A stretch of 64,000 nucleotides of DNA. Source: Gammaproteobacteria bacterium HGW-Gammaproteobacteria-15. GTDB taxonomy: Bacteria; Pseudomonadota; Gammaproteobacteria; Enterobacterales; Alteromonadaceae. Position 1 is the stretch's first letter. Every line of letters starts with the position of its first letter. Positions 44,730-54,255 of the stretch are shown piece by piece. The stretch lies in the NCBI GenBank assembly GCA_002840125.1, contig PGZF01000005.1, forward strand, positions 558,001 through 622,000. Direction: 5' to 3'. The notes under the pieces were generated by a model, which saw nothing but the letters and a program-made list of their open reading frames with translations, did not search any database and had not been told where the DNA came from. A program made the translations under genes and the position numbers.

Positions 44730-45437
44730 ATGGCTAGTATCGAATTACTTAATAACGCTGACCATATTGGCGTGAAGATCCGCACTGAACGTAGTCCGCA
44801 GTTAGGTGATAACCAAATGTTTTGTTTGAGTTTTCCGGCTGAGTTTCGCACTGCCCAAGCCTATTACCCTATACTGTTCTACAAAGACGGCAACACCGGC
44901 CAGTTTATGCCGGTGTTATTATTGGGGTTTCAAGCTGGTGAAAACCTGTTTGTGCAACCGCAGGGCTGGCAGGCCGGCTATGTACCACTGGATATCAGCC
45001 GCGAGCCGTTTACCATTGGTCTGCAAAATGGTGAGCGCGTGATCCACATTAATATGGCGCACCCGAAGGTTAGCACCAACAACGGTGAAGCCTTGTTTTT
45101 GCAATTTGGTGGTCAGAGCCCCTATTTACAGCAAGTCGCGGAGCAATTGGAAACGCTGCACCACGGCCTCACTAATGCTAAGCAATTCAGTCAGCAGCTA
45201 TTAGAATTGGAGTTAATTGAGTCTTTTGTGCTGGATGTCAGGTTAAACAATGGCCAACAGCACAGTTTGCATGGTTTCTATACTATTAACGAGCCACGGT
45301 TAGCCCAGCTTAGTGGCGAGCAATTGGCACAGTTGCAACAGGCCGGTTACTTGGAAGCCATTTACATGATGCTAGCCTCACAATCGCAGTTTGCGCGCTT
45401 GATAGGCTTAAAAAATCAACTGTTGGCCAGCAGCTAA
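44730..45437 (+). CDS. SapC family protein
   Basis: A 235-residue protein of the SapC family (PF07277), recognised by the opening NADHIGVKI, then FCLSFPAEFRTAQAYYPILFYKDGNTGQFMPVLLLGF, and the C-terminal segment around YMMLASQSQFARLIGLKN. There is no signal peptide. The ATG at 44730 has AAAGGGGAG just before it; a frame extended to 44700 would overlap the previous gene. SapC genes almost always travel with tryptophan-halogenase-like and cupin genes beside TonB receptors. The biochemical role is unknown. Confidence 0.87.
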   Translation: MASIELLNNADHIGVKIRTERSPQLGDNQMFCLSFPAEFRTAQAYYPILFYKDGNTGQFMPVLLLGFQAGENLFVQPQGWQAGYVPLDISREPFTIGLQNGERVIHINMAHPKVSTNNGEALFLQFGGQSPYLQQVAEQLETLHHGLTNAKQFSQQLLELELIESFVLDVRLNNGQQHSLHGFYTINEPRLAQLSGEQLAQLQQAGYLEAIYMMLASQSQFARLIGLKNQLLASS

Positions 45438-45438
45438 G

Positions 45439-46440
45439 ATGTGGTCTGATGCGCAACCGGTAACAACACTGTCCGGCGTAACGGCTGATAGCATCAGTTC
45501 TGCCTTACTTAATAGCACGCAGCCACTGCATTTGCCTGGTTTTGCTGCGCACTGGCCTGCCGTTTGCGCGGCTAAGCAAGGTGAGGCCGCCGTTGCTGAT
45601 TATTTACTTAGCCACTATAGTGGTGAGCCGCTTACCGCCTTTATCAGTGATACCCAAAGTGGCGGCCGGGTGTTTTACAATGCTGACTTCAGCGGCTTTA
45701 ACTTTAAGCCGGTGCACGCCCAACTTGAGCAACTGTTAGCCTCGCCACCCGGCGCTGCGCACTGGTATGTCGGCGCCACCTTCGTACCGCGCTGGTTTCC
45801 AAACTGGTTGCAACAGCAGCACGTGCCGGCGTTAACACAGCTCGCCAGTGACGCCTTGGTTAGTTTGTGGATTGGCAATCAAAGTCGGGTGGCGGCGCAT
45901 GCCGACTTGCCGCAAAACTTGGCCGTGGTGGTTGCCGGACGGCGTCGTTTTACCTTATTTCCACCTGAGCAATTAGCCAATTTATACATTGGCCCGTTGG
46001 ATGCTTCTCCGGCAGGCCGGGCGATTAGCCTGGTCGACTTTACCAGACCGGATTTAACGCAATTTCCAAAATTCGCCGAAGCGATGGCGCATGCGCAAGT
46101 GGTTGAGTTGGAGCCCGGTGATGCCATAGTTATTCCCAGTATGTGGTGGCACCATGTTGAGGCGCTTAGTCCGCTTAATGTGCTGATGAATTTCTGGTGG
46201 CGCGATAGCCCGGCTTACGCACCTAGTCCGGAGCAGGCGTTAAAGTTGGCAATGCTAAGTATTAACGCTCTGCCGCCAGAGCAAAAAGTGGCATGGCGTG
46301 CGCACTTTGATCACTATGTGTTTGGCGAAGAAGGTAATGCTGAACATATACCTGAACATTTACGCGGTTTGCAAGGCCCCCTGACCGAGGCTGAAGCCCG
46401 GCAAGTCCGTGCTGAACTGTTAAATAAACTCAATAGATAA
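45439..46440 (+). CDS. Cupin-like (JmjC/Cupin_8) domain protein
   Basis: A 333-residue protein with a double-stranded beta-helix of the Cupin_8/JmjC type. The facial-triad-like residues appear as HADLPQN (His and Asp) and the later His in PSMWWHHVE, and RRRFTLFPPEQLANLY is typical of the family. It could be an iron- and 2-oxoglutarate-dependent oxygenase. It starts one base after the SapC stop, so it is translated in one operon with the halogenase-like and SapC genes. Substrate unknown. Confidence 0.88.
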   Translation: MWSDAQPVTTLSGVTADSISSALLNSTQPLHLPGFAAHWPAVCAAKQGEAAVADYLLSHYSGEPLTAFISDTQSGGRVFYNADFSGFNFKPVHAQLEQLLASPPGAAHWYVGATFVPRWFPNWLQQQHVPALTQLASDALVSLWIGNQSRVAAHADLPQNLAVVVAGRRRFTLFPPEQLANLYIGPLDASPAGRAISLVDFTRPDLTQFPKFAEAMAHAQVVELEPGDAIVIPSMWWHHVEALSPLNVLMNFWWRDSPAYAPSPEQALKLAMLSINALPPEQKVAWRAHFDHYVFGEEGNAEHIPEHLRGLQGPLTEAEARQVRAELLNKLNR

Positions 46441-46453
46441 CAACGAGGCCCTG

Positions 46454-47944
46454 ATGCAATCGCAAGCAATTAAGCGTGTGGTTATTGCCGGTGGTGGAAC
46501 CGCTGGTTGGATGGCGGCCGCCGCTATCGCCAAATTAATGGGAAAACATTTACAGATCTGTTTAATCGAGAGTGACGATATCGCCACCGTGGGCGTGGGT
46601 GAGGCGACCATTCCGCCGTTATTAACCCTGCATAAGCTTTTGGGTATTAATGAAGCTGAATTTATGGCTGCCACCCAGGCTACCTTTAAATTGGGCATTC
46701 AATTTGAAAATTGGCGCGACCAAGGCCATGACTATATTCACTCCTTTGGCACTACCGGCCAGGACTGCTGGGCGGCGGGCTTTCAGCATTTCTGGTTAAA
46801 AGGGCAACAACTGGGACTGGCCAGTGACTACGGTGATTACTGTCCGGAATTATTGGCAACAAAAGCCGGCAAGTTTGCCCATTTACCGAACCGGCCATTA
46901 AATTACGCCTTTCACTTCGACGCTGGTTTATACGCCAAATTTTTGCGGTCTATGGCTGAACAACATGGTGCAACGCGCACTGAGGGTAAAATTGCCAGCG
47001 TTGAAACCTGTGAGCAAAGCGGCAACATTAGCGCACTGCGGATGGCCAGCGGTGAGCGCATTGTTGGCGATCTGTTTATTGATTGTACTGGTTTTCGCGC
47101 CCTGTTAATTGAACAAACCCTGCACACCGGCTTTGACGATTGGAGCCACTGGCTACCTTGCGACTCTGCGGTGGCAGTGCAAACCCGTGCCACGCGCGAG
47201 CCTGTGCCCTACACCCGTTCTATCGCCCATGGTGCTGGTTGGCAATGGCAAATACCGCTGCAACACCGGGTAGGTAATGGCCTGGTGTATTGCAGTAAGT
47301 ATTACTCTGATGAACAAGCCAAAGCCTTGTTGCTGGCAAATGTCAGTGGCGAGTTACTGACTGAACCACGCTTGATTAAATTTCGCACCGGCATGCGCCG
47401 CAAGCACTGGAATAAAAATTGTATAGCGCTGGGTTTAGCCAGTGGCTTTATTGAGCCGCTGGAGTCGACCAGTATTCACCTGATCCAGCGCAGTATAGTG
47501 CGCTTGCTGCAAATGTTCCCACTCAATGGCATCAGCCAGGCCGATATCGATGAGTTTAATCAACAAACCGAACATGAAGTACTGAATATTCGCGATTTTA
47601 TTATTCTGCACTACCATGTTACCGCAAGGCGCGACACGGCATTCTGGCGCTACTGCCAAAATATGCCCATTCCGGAGTCTCTTGCGCATCGCATTCGCTT
47701 GTTTAAGGAAACCGGCCGGGTATTTAAGGTGCCAAACGAGTTATTTGGCGAGAACTCCTGGACGCAAGTAATGCTGGGGCAAGGCATTATGCCTGAACAA
47801 CACCACCCGATAGTAGAGCTGATGAGCGAGCAGGAGCTCAATCATTTCCTTAGTCAAATCAAGCAGCAGAATCAGCGGCTGGTAGCGCAATTGCCGACAC
47901 ATCAGACATTTTTGCAAAGCTACTGCCCGGCGGTAAGTAAGTAA
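46454..47944 (+). CDS. Tryptophan-halogenase family flavoprotein (second copy)
   Basis: A 496-residue PF04820 protein. Motifs are more canonical than in the first copy: FAD motif VVIAGGGTAGWMAA, GVGEATIPPLL, catalytic Lys in TFKLGIQFENW, WQWQIPL (the WxWxIP halogenase signature) and PLESTSI with both Glu and Ser intact. It could therefore be an active flavin-dependent halogenase, though the substrate is unknown and need not be tryptophan. It is the last gene of the TonB-linked operon, 13 bases after the cupin gene, and converges with the GH16 gene. Confidence 0.88.
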   Translation: MQSQAIKRVVIAGGGTAGWMAAAAIAKLMGKHLQICLIESDDIATVGVGEATIPPLLTLHKLLGINEAEFMAATQATFKLGIQFENWRDQGHDYIHSFGTTGQDCWAAGFQHFWLKGQQLGLASDYGDYCPELLATKAGKFAHLPNRPLNYAFHFDAGLYAKFLRSMAEQHGATRTEGKIASVETCEQSGNISALRMASGERIVGDLFIDCTGFRALLIEQTLHTGFDDWSHWLPCDSAVAVQTRATREPVPYTRSIAHGAGWQWQIPLQHRVGNGLVYCSKYYSDEQAKALLLANVSGELLTEPRLIKFRTGMRRKHWNKNCIALGLASGFIEPLESTSIHLIQRSIVRLLQMFPLNGISQADIDEFNQQTEHEVLNIRDFIILHYHVTARRDTAFWRYCQNMPIPESLAHRIRLFKETGRVFKVPNELFGENSWTQVMLGQGIMPEQHHPIVELMSEQELNHFLSQIKQQNQRLVAQLPTHQTFLQSYCPAVSK

Positions 47945-47974
47945 CTGTTAAAGTAAGCGTCAGGAAAGCGGCCA

Positions 47975-48946
47975 TTACGGCCGCTGATATACCCGCACAA
48001 AGTCGATTTGCAGGCTTTGCGGGTAGGCACTTGGGTTTATGCCGGTTTCATTCACTGAGCCGGCCCAATTGCCGCCTACGGCTAAATTCAGCAGCATATG
48101 AAAAGGCCGGTCAAAAGGGGCATGTCGCGGCAGGGCTGTTTTTAGCGTAACAGCGCCGGTGTGCCATTCGCTGCTTTTTTGCGTCGCGTACAACACATCA
48201 TCGACATACCAGCGAATTTCACCCGGCTGCCATTCTATTGCGTAGGTGTGAAATGCATCGGCCGGGCTTTGGCCGTTGGGCAGTTTATAACTCTTGCCGC
48301 TGTGCACATTATCCGGCCAGGCTTCGCCGTAATGTAAGGTGCCGTAAATACGCCGCTCCGGTTCATCGGCCAGCGCGCTGGGTTCATCAGAAACTGTGCC
48401 CAGGTTTACCGCTTCCATAATGTCTATTTCACCGGATAACGGCCAGGGGCCGTACAACCAGTCGGTTGGCAGCATCCATATTGCCGGCCAGCTACCCTGA
48501 CCTGTTGGCAATTTTGCGCGGATTTCAAAACGGCCATACAACCAGTCGCCCTTACCTTTACTGCGTAAGCGTGCTGAGGTATAAGGCAGCGTTTTGCGCT
48601 GATGGGGACTGAAATCCGGGTCATCTTCGTTTAACGCCGGGCCGGTGAAGGTTTCTTTGCGTGCCACTATATATAACACGCCATTATCAACATAGGCATT
48701 TTCCGGCCTGTTGGTATAGCACTGTTGTTCGTTGTTACCGCCACCCCAGCAGTTTTGCTCAAAGCTCCATTTGCTCTGATCAATACTGTTGCTGTCAAAC
48801 TCGTCCTGCCACACCAGCTTCCAGTCAGCACTGGCAATAGCATCAGGCTGATGTTGTGCCACGCTTTGCTCAGCCGGCTTTGGCGGCACACTGCTGCAAC
48901 TTGCCAGCACTGCGCTGACAAGCAGGGTAACGAGATAACGACGCAT
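47975..48946 (-). CDS. GH16 endo-beta-glucanase lipoprotein (laminarinase-like)
   Basis: A 323-residue glycoside hydrolase of family 16. Lipobox LASC puts Cys17 at the mature N-terminus, so it is anchored in the envelope. The catalytic motif GEIDIMEAV gives nucleophile Glu173, Asp175 and acid/base Glu178. WGGGNNEQQCYTN and GSWPAIWMLP are typical of beta-1,3-glucanases. It would cut laminarin-type glucans into oligosaccharides. Its ribosome site (GGAGAC) lies inside the last codons of the GH3 gene, so the two are tightly coupled. Confidence 0.93.
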   Translation of the reverse strand: MRRYLVTLLVSAVLASCSSVPPKPAEQSVAQHQPDAIASADWKLVWQDEFDSNSIDQSKWSFEQNCWGGGNNEQQCYTNRPENAYVDNGVLYIVARKETFTGPALNEDDPDFSPHQRKTLPYTSARLRSKGKGDWLYGRFEIRAKLPTGQGSWPAIWMLPTDWLYGPWPLSGEIDIMEAVNLGTVSDEPSALADEPERRIYGTLHYGEAWPDNVHSGKSYKLPNGQSPADAFHTYAIEWQPGEIRWYVDDVLYATQKSSEWHTGAVTLKTALPRHAPFDRPFHMLLNLAVGGNWAGSVNETGINPSAYPQSLQIDFVRVYQRP

Positions 48947-48949
48947 ATT

Positions 48950-51475
48950 TTAGTCTCCGTTGCAGGAAATAGTGGCGTCGCCTGCTGTAGCAGGTTTTAG
49001 CCGTATATCAGCCAAGCTTAGCACCAGCGGCGCTGTTGTGGCTAATGATACCGGCGTGAAAATCTGGCTAAAGTCAGCGCCTTGCTGGGCAAAACAGGCT
49101 AAATCGACACTGATTGTTTGCCAGGTTTCATCTGCCATGGCCTGTAATTGCGGCGCTATATTCAGTGCACTGCTGCAGCTTTGTGCGCAATCCATACCCA
49201 GCATTACGCTGTCAGGCACCGTACCGCTGCGTTTTACCTGCAGCACCAGCGCACTGCCGGCCTCCTGATAAGAGCGTAAATCGGCCGGGAAGGCACTGCT
49301 CAGTGCTACCTTTGCCTCGCCGCTAAAGGCAAAACGGCGCGCGTCTTCCTGCACTACTTTATCAAAAGTGCGTACGGCGATATTGCCTTGCTGCTGCACG
49401 CTGCTAACCACGGCCTGGGTTTCACCGCCACTGTGCAGCAACAACTGATACGGCGCTTTTACTGCCAGCTCAAACAGCACTAAATCATCCAGTGCGGTAT
49501 CGGCAGCTACCTGCTCTTCCAAAGCGTTACTCAATGTGCTTTTATCACCGTAACGTAAACCAAAGCCGTACGGCAGCAGCGGCTGATAGTCAGCATCATG
49601 CCGGTTGACAATTTGTTGTACTGTGGCGGGCCAGCTAAATGACAACTTACCGCGAAAATCGACATTAACACTGCCGTCGGCTTTTGCCATGACAACATCA
49701 GCCACGCCAACGCCTTCACTACCAGGCAGCCACACTGCGACAAAAGCATCGGAGGCATTTAACTCAGGGTTTACCCATAATGGCCGGCCACTGATAAACA
49801 GCGACACCACTTTAATGCCATCGGCTTTGAGTTTACGCAGCAGGGCTAAATCAGTTTTATTGCCACGCTGATATTCTAAATTATCCACATCGCCATTGCC
49901 CTCGGCATAAGGTTGCTCACCGAATACCACTATGGCGACATCGGGTTTACTGCTGTAGCTGCCATCTGTGCTTAACTCGGTGCTGCCGCCTGCGGCATCC
50001 ACAGCCTGCTTAATACCGGCATAAATTGAGCTGCCACCGGGGAAATCGCTGTTTGTATTGCCGGTGCCCTGCCAGCTGATAGTCCAGCCACCCGACTGCA
50101 TGCCAATATTGTCGGCACCTGCACCGGTGACCAAAATACGTTGCTTAGGGTTTAGCGGCAAAATTGCGTCGTTGTTCTTTAGCAACACCAGTGATTGCTG
50201 CACAGCCTCACGCGCTACAGCGCGGTGCTCAGCTGAGCCAATCAGTTCAGTTTTACCCGATAACGGCCGCTTAGCCGGGCTGGGTTTGTCAAATAAACCG
50301 GCGCGTAGCTTTACGCGTAAAATACGCCGTACTGCATCGTCTATCCGGCTTAATGGAATAGCGCCGCTCTCAACCTGCGCAATCAGGTTGTAATACAGCG
50401 GCTTCCAGGCAGCCGTTGGCACCATATAAATATCCAGCCCAGCCAGTGCAGCCTGGGCGCAGTTGTCGTTAGTGCAACCGGGGATCTGGCCGTGGCCATT
50501 CCAGTCACCGACGACAAAGCCATCAAACCCCATGCGGGTTTTCAGTACGTCGGTTAGCAGGTATTTATCACCATGAATTTTGCTACCGTGCCAGCTGTTA
50601 AATGACGCCATCACACTTTGCGCACCGGCCTGCAGGCCGCCTACATAGCCCTGGGCATGAATACTGAACAACTCTTGCTCGCTGGCAATATTGTCGCCCT
50701 GATCATCACCGCCCACGGTACCGCCATCACCAACAAAATGCTTAACGGTGCTGATCACCCGCTCGTCACCGAGGAAGTCTTTATCTGCGGCCCCCTGCAA
50801 ACCGGTAACAATAGCGGCGGCGTAATCGTGCACTATGTCGGGGTCTTCCGAGTAACCTTCATAGGTGCGGCCCCAGCGATCATCACGCACCACCGCTACC
50901 GTGGGCGCAAACACCCAGTCGATACCGGTAACCATGACTTCGCGGGCTGTCACTTTGGCAATTTGTTCTATCAGGGCAGGGTTATTTGCCGCACCCAGGC
51001 CAATATTGTGCGGAAATAACGTCGCGCCAATCACATTGTTATGGCCGTGTACTGCGTCGGTGCCCCACATGGTTGGAATACGGCTGCCGTCCAGACTATC
51101 GTCTACTGATGCCTGATACATCGCCTCGGCCAGTGCTATCCAGTCAGCAGGTGTGGCATGTTTATTATCGTTTGGAAAGGCACCACCACCGTTTAAAAAC
51201 GAGCCAAAACCGTATTTACGCATATCTTCAACGGTAATATCGCGGATTTCCGGTTGGATCATCTGGGCAACCTTCTGCGCCAGTGTCATGTCAGCCATAA
51301 GATCGGTAATTTTTTGCTCGACAGCAGCATCTTTTGCTACCGGTAACTGTAATTCTGGCCAGATGGCAGCGGCTTTATCTGTCACGGTATCAGGCTCTGT
51401 TGGTGCTTTGGCACAGGCTGTCAGAATGACAGCGCAGCTTAAACTCAATAGCGAAAGTTTCAGGCGGAAAGTCAT
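48950..51475 (-). CDS. GH3 exo-beta-glucosidase lipoprotein
   Basis: An 841-residue family 3 glycoside hydrolase. Lipobox LTAC gives Cys21, so it is a lipoprotein. The N-terminal barrel contains KVAQMIQPEIRDIT, the substrate loop VKHFVGDGGT and the nucleophile Asp in GFVVGDWNGHGQ. A second alpha/beta domain (SLVLLKNNDAILPLNP) and a C-terminal beta domain of about 200 residues follow, as in the marine ExoP type of exo-1,3/1,4-beta-glucanase. It would release glucose from oligosaccharides. It lies 12 bases after the MFS gene and three before GH16. Confidence 0.94.
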   Translation of the reverse strand: MTFRLKLSLLSLSCAVILTACAKAPTEPDTVTDKAAAIWPELQLPVAKDAAVEQKITDLMADMTLAQKVAQMIQPEIRDITVEDMRKYGFGSFLNGGGAFPNDNKHATPADWIALAEAMYQASVDDSLDGSRIPTMWGTDAVHGHNNVIGATLFPHNIGLGAANNPALIEQIAKVTAREVMVTGIDWVFAPTVAVVRDDRWGRTYEGYSEDPDIVHDYAAAIVTGLQGAADKDFLGDERVISTVKHFVGDGGTVGGDDQGDNIASEQELFSIHAQGYVGGLQAGAQSVMASFNSWHGSKIHGDKYLLTDVLKTRMGFDGFVVGDWNGHGQIPGCTNDNCAQAALAGLDIYMVPTAAWKPLYYNLIAQVESGAIPLSRIDDAVRRILRVKLRAGLFDKPSPAKRPLSGKTELIGSAEHRAVAREAVQQSLVLLKNNDAILPLNPKQRILVTGAGADNIGMQSGGWTISWQGTGNTNSDFPGGSSIYAGIKQAVDAAGGSTELSTDGSYSSKPDVAIVVFGEQPYAEGNGDVDNLEYQRGNKTDLALLRKLKADGIKVVSLFISGRPLWVNPELNASDAFVAVWLPGSEGVGVADVVMAKADGSVNVDFRGKLSFSWPATVQQIVNRHDADYQPLLPYGFGLRYGDKSTLSNALEEQVAADTALDDLVLFELAVKAPYQLLLHSGGETQAVVSSVQQQGNIAVRTFDKVVQEDARRFAFSGEAKVALSSAFPADLRSYQEAGSALVLQVKRSGTVPDSVMLGMDCAQSCSSALNIAPQLQAMADETWQTISVDLACFAQQGADFSQIFTPVSLATTAPLVLSLADIRLKPATAGDATISCNGD

Positions 51476-51487
51476 AGTGGTTCTCCG

Positions 51488-52738
51488 TTACGCCACAGCA
51501 CGCGGTTTGCTGCCAACCGCGCCGTACCAGGCAATAAATACATAACACAGCAAAGGAATAATAAAGGCGATCTGCACATTAACCACGTCAGCCAGCCGCG
51601 CCTGCGCCAGCGGCAGCACTGCGCCACCCACAATTGCCAGGCATAAAATGCCCGAGCCCTGGCCGGTATGTTGCTTTAAGCCGGCAATAGCCAGGCTGAA
51701 AATAGTCGGGAACATAATAGAATTACATAGGCCAACCAATAACAGCGCCCACATCGCCAGGCTGCCGCTGCTGCTGATAGTCAGCGCCAGCAGGATCACG
51801 GCACACACCGCGTTAAAGGCCAGCACCTTACCGGGCGCGATATACTGCATAATATAAGCACCGATAAAACGGCCCACCATGGCGCCGCCAAAATACCAGG
51901 CAATATAATGTGACGCTTTTTGGGCATCCAGGCTGCTGATATCAGGCTGGGTAATAAAGCTGACCAGAAAACTGCCAATGCCCACTTCAGCGCCAACATA
52001 CACAAAAATACCCACAGCCCCCAGCACCAGATGGCGGTAACGCCAGGCAGAGCCACTGGTGATATCCAGGCTTGCATCTTTTTTACCCAGCTTTGGCAGG
52101 CGCAAAAAGGCAAAAATCAGTGCCATTACAATCAGCACAGCCGCCAGTAGCAGGTAAGGCATTTGCACCGTAGATTCAGTTACTTCACCCGGCGTGGGCG
52201 CTTCCATGCCACCAAAAATTAACCAGGCTCCAAAAAAGGGTGCCAAAGTCGTACCCAGCGAGTTAAAGGCTTGCGTCATAGTTAACCGGCTGGAGGCCGT
52301 TTCTGGCCGGCCCAGTACACTTACATAGGGGTTAGCGGCCACCTGCAAAATAGTAATACCGGCGGCCAGCACAAACAGCGCCAGCAGAAACAGCGGGTAG
52401 TAGTGCGCGGCCGCGGCAGGGTAAAACAACAGACAACCGGCACCGGCAATCAGCAGGCCGGTAACAATACCCGACTGGTAGCCTATACGGCTTACCAGCA
52501 TACCGGCGGGCACGGAAACCACAAAATAGGCACTGAAAAAACAAAACTGAATTAGCAATGCCTCGGTGTAACTGAGCTCAAACAAGCCTTTGAGGTAGGG
52601 CACGAGAATGTCATTCAGACAGGTAATAAAACCCCAGATAAAAAATAATGTGGTTAATGATGTTAAAGCAAATCTGTAGTTGATCTGGCCTGATGCAGCC
52701 TGTGGCGTGGCCTCGCTAAGCATTGGTGTTACAGCCAT
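51488..52738 (-). CDS. MFS sugar/proton symporter, FucP/GluP type
   Basis: A 416-residue permease with 12 transmembrane helices. [28 protein letters not shown] at the start and [35 protein letters not shown] in the first half are the hallmarks of the FucP family, which imports fucose, glucose or galactose with protons. It is the first gene of the MFS-GH3-GH16 operon (GGAGGA four bases before the ATG) and would carry the monosaccharide released by GH3. The operator at 52800 lies just upstream. Confidence 0.92.
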   Translation of the reverse strand: MAVTPMLSEATPQAASGQINYRFALTSLTTLFFIWGFITCLNDILVPYLKGLFELSYTEALLIQFCFFSAYFVVSVPAGMLVSRIGYQSGIVTGLLIAGAGCLLFYPAAAAHYYPLFLLALFVLAAGITILQVAANPYVSVLGRPETASSRLTMTQAFNSLGTTLAPFFGAWLIFGGMEAPTPGEVTESTVQMPYLLLAAVLIVMALIFAFLRLPKLGKKDASLDITSGSAWRYRHLVLGAVGIFVYVGAEVGIGSFLVSFITQPDISSLDAQKASHYIAWYFGGAMVGRFIGAYIMQYIAPGKVLAFNAVCAVILLALTISSSGSLAMWALLLVGLCNSIMFPTIFSLAIAGLKQHTGQGSGILCLAIVGGAVLPLAQARLADVVNVQIAFIIPLLCYVFIAWYGAVGSKPRAVA

Positions 52739-52799
52739 CTTATCCTCCCCGGTGTTTTATGTTTTTCATTGACGCGCGCTTTGCCGCCGTCTAGTATGA

Positions 52800-52813
52800 T
52801 GTAAGCGCTTTCA
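52800..52813. promoter_or_regulatory. LacI-family operator 3 (divergent MFS / GH1 promoter)
   Basis: TGTAAGCGCTTTCA differs from the TonB operator 1 in one base. It lies 62 bases before the MFS start and 82 before the GH1 start, in the only spacer between the two operons, so one repressor could silence both. Confidence 0.8.
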
Positions 52814-52894
52814 TTTATAGCATATATCACGCTGTTGGCAATCATTTTGTCGCTCAGCAGCCCGTAACAATACGACCGGAAGATAGCAAAACCG

Positions 52895-54229
52895 ATGAAA
52901 ATAACTTTAGCCAACAGCTCACCTCTGCTAAAACCCGACTTTGTGTTTGGTGTTGCCACTGCCTCGTTCCAGATAGAAGGTGCCGCCGATAGCCGCGAGG
53001 CCTGCATCTGGGACACTTTTTGCGCCCAACACGGCCGGATAAAAGACGGCTCCAATGGCCTGATTGCCTGCGACCATATCGCGCGCTGGCAGGAAGATGT
53101 CGAGCTTATTGCAGCGCTTGGCGTCGATGCCTACCGTTTTTCCATCGCCTGGGGCCGGGTAATTAATGCCGACGGCAGCGTAAACCAGGCTGGGCTGAAT
53201 TTTTACCTGCAATTACTTGATGCGCTGAACGAACGCAATATCAAAGCCTTTGTTACGCTGTATCACTGGGATTTACCGCAGTATTTGCAAGATAACGGTG
53301 GTTGGCTTAACCGCGCCACCGCCTATAAATTTGCAGAATACGCCGATATTGTCAGCCGGGCCTTTGGCGACAGGGTGTATTCTTACGCCACATTAAATGA
53401 GCCGTTTTGTAGTGCTTATTTAAGTTATGAAGCAGGTATTCATGCCCCCGGTGTGCAAAACCGTCAGCAAGGCCGTCAGGTAGCGCACCACTTATTGCTG
53501 GCACATGGTTTAGCCATGCCGGTATTGCAAAAAAACGCGCCACGGGCACTTAACGGCATAGTGCTGAACTTCAGCCCCTGCCATGCCGCCAGCAATAGCG
53601 CAGCGGATATCCGCGCCGCTGACATGGCCGATCAGTACCACAACCAATGGTACCTGCAGCCGTTAATGGAAGGCTGTTATCCGGCACTGCTGCAACAGCT
53701 GCCAGCTGCCGAGCAGCCACACATTCATGACGGCGATATGGCTATCATTGCCCAGCCACTGGATTTTCTCGGTGTAAATTACTACACCCGCACTGTGTAC
53801 CGCGCTAACAGCAAAGGCTGGTTTAGTGATGTGCCACCTACCACGCCGCCGTTAACCGATATGGGCTGGGAAATTTACCCGCAGGGCTTAACCGAAATAT
53901 TACTGGCAATACATAAGCGCTATAAACTGCCGCCGGTGTATATTACCGAAAATGGTGCCGCCATACCCGACACCATGCACCTTGGCCAGGTGCACGATAC
54001 ACCACGGGTTAAGTACTTTGAACAGCACTTACAAGCCACAGAAGATGCCATTACAGCCGGTATGCGGATCGACGGCTACTTTGCCTGGAGCCTGATGGAT
54101 AATTTTGAGTGGGCCGAAGGCTATGCCAAGCGTTTTGGTATAGTCTATGTCGATTACGCTACACAACAGCGCACATTAAAAGACAGTGCTATAGCACTGC
54201 GTGAAGTGTTCGCCGGGCGTAAAAAATAA
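52895..54229 (+). CDS. GH1 beta-glucosidase
   Basis: A 444-residue cytoplasmic family 1 enzyme without signal peptide. Acid/base Glu169 is in ATLNEPFC and nucleophile Glu352 in YITENGAA; FVFGVATASFQIEGA and LMDNFEWAEGYAKRFGI complete the family pattern. It would split cellobiose or laminaribiose inside the cell. It heads the operon GH1-GPH transporter-LacI regulator, transcribed away from the MFS-GH3-GH16 operon. Length is normal. Confidence 0.95.
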   Translation: MKITLANSSPLLKPDFVFGVATASFQIEGAADSREACIWDTFCAQHGRIKDGSNGLIACDHIARWQEDVELIAALGVDAYRFSIAWGRVINADGSVNQAGLNFYLQLLDALNERNIKAFVTLYHWDLPQYLQDNGGWLNRATAYKFAEYADIVSRAFGDRVYSYATLNEPFCSAYLSYEAGIHAPGVQNRQQGRQVAHHLLLAHGLAMPVLQKNAPRALNGIVLNFSPCHAASNSAADIRAADMADQYHNQWYLQPLMEGCYPALLQQLPAAEQPHIHDGDMAIIAQPLDFLGVNYYTRTVYRANSKGWFSDVPPTTPPLTDMGWEIYPQGLTEILLAIHKRYKLPPVYITENGAAIPDTMHLGQVHDTPRVKYFEQHLQATEDAITAGMRIDGYFAWSLMDNFEWAEGYAKRFGIVYVDYATQQRTLKDSAIALREVFAGRKK

Positions 54230-54255
54230 TAATAAGCAGTTATCACGGGGTTAGC

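Noticed and set aside
47967-47985. AGCGGCC/GGCCGCT hairpin at the convergent end of the second halogenase-like and GH16 genes, considered as a terminator
   Set aside because: The stem is good but neither strand has a T run after it, and it overlaps the GH16 stop codon. It may still slow transcription.
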